Assembly (NCBI GenBank): GCA_025800385.1
Contig: JAOXRS010000154.1
Location: 1-43,729, forward strand
DNA: 43,729 bases
Source of the DNA: Candidatus Albibeggiatoa sp. nov. NOAA
GTDB taxonomy: Bacteria; Pseudomonadota; Gammaproteobacteria; Beggiatoales; Beggiatoaceae
Direction: 5' to 3'
The first letter of the stretch is position 1, and each line of letters begins with the position of its first letter. The notes under the pieces are model-generated. The model ran no database searches and was not told the DNA's origin. It saw nothing but the letters and a program-made list of their open reading frames with translations. Positions 41,622-43,729 of this stretch are shown here, in pieces. The translations under genes and the position numbers were made by a program.

Positions 41622-43034
41622 TTAACGTTGTGCTCTGACTTGTTCCTCAGTTACGCCTTCTGCCTGATTACCCCATGCTTGACGAATATAACTGGCAATT
41701 GCTGCCACTTCGGCATCGCTTAAACCTTGTTGAATCCCAATTGGTGGCATTGTTGCCATAAAGGTCTGCCCATTTACTTCCAGTTTGCCGTGGCGGCCAT
41801 GTAAAATAGTTTTTGCTACATAATCACCATTTCCTGCTGTCACATGTGAATTATTTGCCAATGGAGGAAATACACCCGCAATACCTTGCCCATTTAATTG
41901 ATGACAATTGACGCAAGTGCCTTTGGTTTTAAATAAAATTTCACCATCAACCGTATCGCTGGCATCGACTTGGCGTATCCAGTCTTCCATTTTGATTTTG
42001 GGCAACGTGCCTTGTAATGATTGTAAAAAAGCGAGTAAATCTTGTTTTTCTGCTGCTGTTAAATGCAATGGCTTAATACGTGGGTCTTGGTTTGGTGTTT
42101 GATCGCCACCACGATTGAAATGTTCAATAACCTGCTCTAAAGTTTGATAGCGACCATCATGCATATATGGGTAAGTGTCAGCTAAGTTGCGTAAAGTCGG
42201 GGTTTTAAATTTGGCTTTGTCTGCAGGATTTTTACTAATGAGATAACGCCCTAAGTCGATTGTGGTGGTTTCCCATTCTTTGACACCTGTGCGCTTGGTA
42301 TCAAATTGCAATACTTTTTGATGGGCATCACTGTCTAGCAGCGTGTTTTTTTTCAAACCCACATTATGAAAATCAGAGTCTGTGAAATTGCCCCCATGGT
42401 GACAATCAATACAGCCCGCTTTGCCTTTAAATAAATCCACACCCCGTATAGCCGCTTTGCTCAGAGCAGACTTATCACCTTTCATATACAAATCAAATGG
42501 GCTATCGCCCGTCACGATAAAATGGCGTTGGAATACGGCTAGGGCTTTACCATAATCTGCCACATTTGGCTTGCTATCATATGCAGCTTTGAACATTTTC
42601 ACCATTTCAGGATCAGCTGTAAATATCGCCATCAATTTATCAATGTTTTGTCCTTTATGCACAGGGTTTTTAGTTGAACCAATGGCTTGCTTTTCTAATG
42701 GCCACGCGCGTCCATCCCAAATTAGAGACTTATTGTGTCCTACATTTAGCAGAGTTGGAGAGTTGCGGCGTTCAACCCAGCCGGGATTAGCAGGCGATAA
42801 CGCTGTATGTGTTGTCCAACCTTGATGTGGTAAATGACAAGAAGCACAGTTCATCGTACCCGATGCAGAAATGCGATTGTCAAAAAATAAAGCTCGCCCT
42901 AAAGTCATACGGGCTTCAGTGTAACGATTATTTGGATTTTCAGTGACCGGCGGTAATGCTGACAATTCAGGGGTTGCCCATCCACTCAGCGGGAATAGCA
43001 ATAATAATGGGCTGAAATAATGACGTATTGACAT
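41622..43034 (-). CDS. Tri-haem cytochrome c peroxidase / MauG-family protein
   Basis: A 470-residue periplasmic protein with a signal peptide (MSIRHYFSPLLLLFPLSGWA). Three CxxCH haem c sites are present: CASCH (63-67), CIDCH (208-212) and CVNCH (374-378). The first two lie in the standard di-haem peroxidase/MauG core (residues 25-345; for example LGRALFFDNRISASGTMNC and FKTPTLRNLADTYPYMHDG). The third is in an added class I cytochrome c domain (360-460; GIAGVFPPLANN and MATMPPIGIQQGLSDAEVAA with a likely Met ligand). The fused domain may hand electrons to the peroxidase site. Its role is peroxide reduction or protein oxidation. It follows the anti-sigma-like gene by 18 bases, suggesting an operon. 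Confidence 0.92.
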   Translation of the reverse strand: MSIRHYFSPLLLLFPLSGWATPELSALPPVTENPNNRYTEARMTLGRALFFDNRISASGTMNCASCHLPHQGWTTHTALSPANPGWVERRNSPTLLNVGHNKSLIWDGRAWPLEKQAIGSTKNPVHKGQNIDKLMAIFTADPEMVKMFKAAYDSKPNVADYGKALAVFQRHFIVTGDSPFDLYMKGDKSALSKAAIRGVDLFKGKAGCIDCHHGGNFTDSDFHNVGLKKNTLLDSDAHQKVLQFDTKRTGVKEWETTTIDLGRYLISKNPADKAKFKTPTLRNLADTYPYMHDGRYQTLEQVIEHFNRGGDQTPNQDPRIKPLHLTAAEKQDLLAFLQSLQGTLPKIKMEDWIRQVDASDTVDGEILFKTKGTCVNCHQLNGQGIAGVFPPLANNSHVTAGNGDYVAKTILHGRHGKLEVNGQTFMATMPPIGIQQGLSDAEVAAIASYIRQAWGNQAEGVTEEQVRAQR

Positions 43035-43052
43035 GAAAAGCTCCTTACTAGG

Positions 43053-43670
43053 TTAAGAAGATGAAAGAGTCAGTTGTGAAACCAAAGTGGTGGCACGTTG
43101 TTGCAAAGAAGGTTGACTATAAAAAGCAATGACAAATAGATCAGTACGTGGTTGTAAGCTCACCCAATGCAAATGCTTATGTTGTCCTTCACAATCAGGC
43201 TCAACACCTTGAGGATAAGGCTTAGGAGATAGCATTATTTCAATGACGACACCATCAGAATATTGAAATCGTAAGTGTTTGACCAAACGGCCATTAACCC
43301 AACAATCTTTAATCATACTAAGTGTGGCTTGTTCAAGCGGTAGATGTAAACGGTATTGTTTTAAACCATAAACTAACGGAGTCAACTCTCCAGCCAAGTG
43401 TGATTCTTCATCAATATGAGCCACTGCACTACGAATAAAAAATGGTGATGCTGTTGATTTCTCTGTCCACAAATTGGATAAAAACAATATGCTAACCACT
43501 AAAATCACACTAGCAGCTAAAGCAAAACGTTTATAAGCGGTTATCACCGTATCTTGCTGTTTCAATTGTTGGTTAAAATTAGCTTGTAATTGTTGTTCCA
43601 AATCTGTTGGAGTTGTTGGGGAATGTAATAATTTGTGTAATTGCTCATCGTCAAGCGGTAATTTATTCAT
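43053..43670 (-). CDS. Single-pass membrane protein resembling an anti-sigma factor
   Basis: A 205-residue protein. The N-terminal 45 residues are cytoplasmic and charged (DDEQLHKLLHSPTTPTDLEQ). One transmembrane helix spans about 48-66 (FALAASVILVVSILFLSNLW), and the rest is periplasmic, ending in beta-rich text (LRFQYSDGVVIEIMLSP). This topology is typical of anti-sigma factors and of the DUF3379-type proteins encoded with ECF sigma factors. The expected sigma gene would be upstream, beyond the right edge, so it cannot be confirmed. It lies 18 bases before the cytochrome peroxidase-type gene and is probably cotranscribed with it. Confidence 0.55.
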   Translation of the reverse strand: MNKLPLDDEQLHKLLHSPTTPTDLEQQLQANFNQQLKQQDTVITAYKRFALAASVILVVSILFLSNLWTEKSTASPFFIRSAVAHIDEESHLAGELTPLVYGLKQYRLHLPLEQATLSMIKDCWVNGRLVKHLRFQYSDGVVIEIMLSPKPYPQGVEPDCEGQHKHLHWVSLQPRTDLFVIAFYSQPSLQQRATTLVSQLTLSSS

Positions 43671-43729
43671 CGTGAAACTCGCCTTGTTGATAATGGAATG
43701 ATATTAGAGTGTTTTTGTAAATTATTGGG

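Noticed and set aside
1..43729. tRNA or rRNA genes
   Set aside because: I saw no cloverleaf with a CCA-type end or conserved rRNA blocks, but a short tRNA could escape inspection by eye.

Overview
The window is AT-rich chromosomal DNA from a gammaproteobacterium. Core genes are of gammaproteobacterial type (dut, ileS, oxyR, ntrY-ntrX, ybeY-ybeX, mgtE). Several other traits recall sulfur-oxidising Thiotrichales, in particular Beggiatoa-like bacteria: leucine-rich-repeat and TPR proteins, a DsrC/TusE-type protein beside a sirohydrochlorin chelatase, and degraded IS elements. The lineage is an inference from gene content and base composition; no rRNA or tRNA gene is visible to confirm it.

Layout. 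1-3000: two minus-strand leucine-rich-repeat (LRR) genes, one running off the left edge and built of near-identical 66-bp units. 3000-5200: an AT-rich gap, a lysine-rich lipoprotein gene whose ribosome-binding site lies in a hairpin, dut, and a possible small RNA ending in a strong terminator. 5500-8700: a small accessory island. It holds two plus-strand ribbon-helix-helix (RHH)-like genes behind a promoter with a perfect 16-bp palindrome, and a minus-strand operon of a third RHH-like protein plus a complete tyrosine recombinase behind a promoter embedded in AGCTATTA repeats. 8700-16800: a thioredoxin-fold protein, a PsiE-like membrane protein, the NtrY/NtrX two-component system (NtrX with a degenerate ATPase site), a Yellow/MRJP-like secreted beta-propeller, a GATE-domain membrane protein and OxyR.

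17100-23140: ileS, then an RNA-repair neighbourhood. A good promoter leads into a structured 190-nt RNA ending in a terminator. It is followed by rtcB, a 314-aa protein with an EEIQSDW motif, a 46-aa very basic protein and possible micro-ORFs. lspA, which often follows ileS, and the known rtcB partners rtcA, rtcR and prfH are all absent. 23400-26230: a CbiX/SirB-type chelatase, a tightly packed operon of three unassigned genes (the last with two V4R-like segments), and a DsrC/TusE-like protein lacking the first of the two DsrC cysteines. 26230-29600: decayed IS1- and IS5-family copies flank a TPR membrane protein that looks like a STAND protein without its NTPase.

29850-36940: mgtE, a polysaccharide pyruvyl transferase, a large secreted protein, ybeY and ybeX/corC (without phoH or lnt), and a DUF1963-type protein. 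37000-43670: two tandem paralogous TonB-dependent receptors with different upstream operator-like sites, a tri-haem cytochrome c peroxidase/MauG-type protein, and a single-pass protein resembling an anti-sigma factor.

The best candidates for undescribed biology are the rtcB neighbourhood, the chelatase/unknown-operon/DsrC-like block, and the compact recombinase island with three RHH-type proteins and matching operators.
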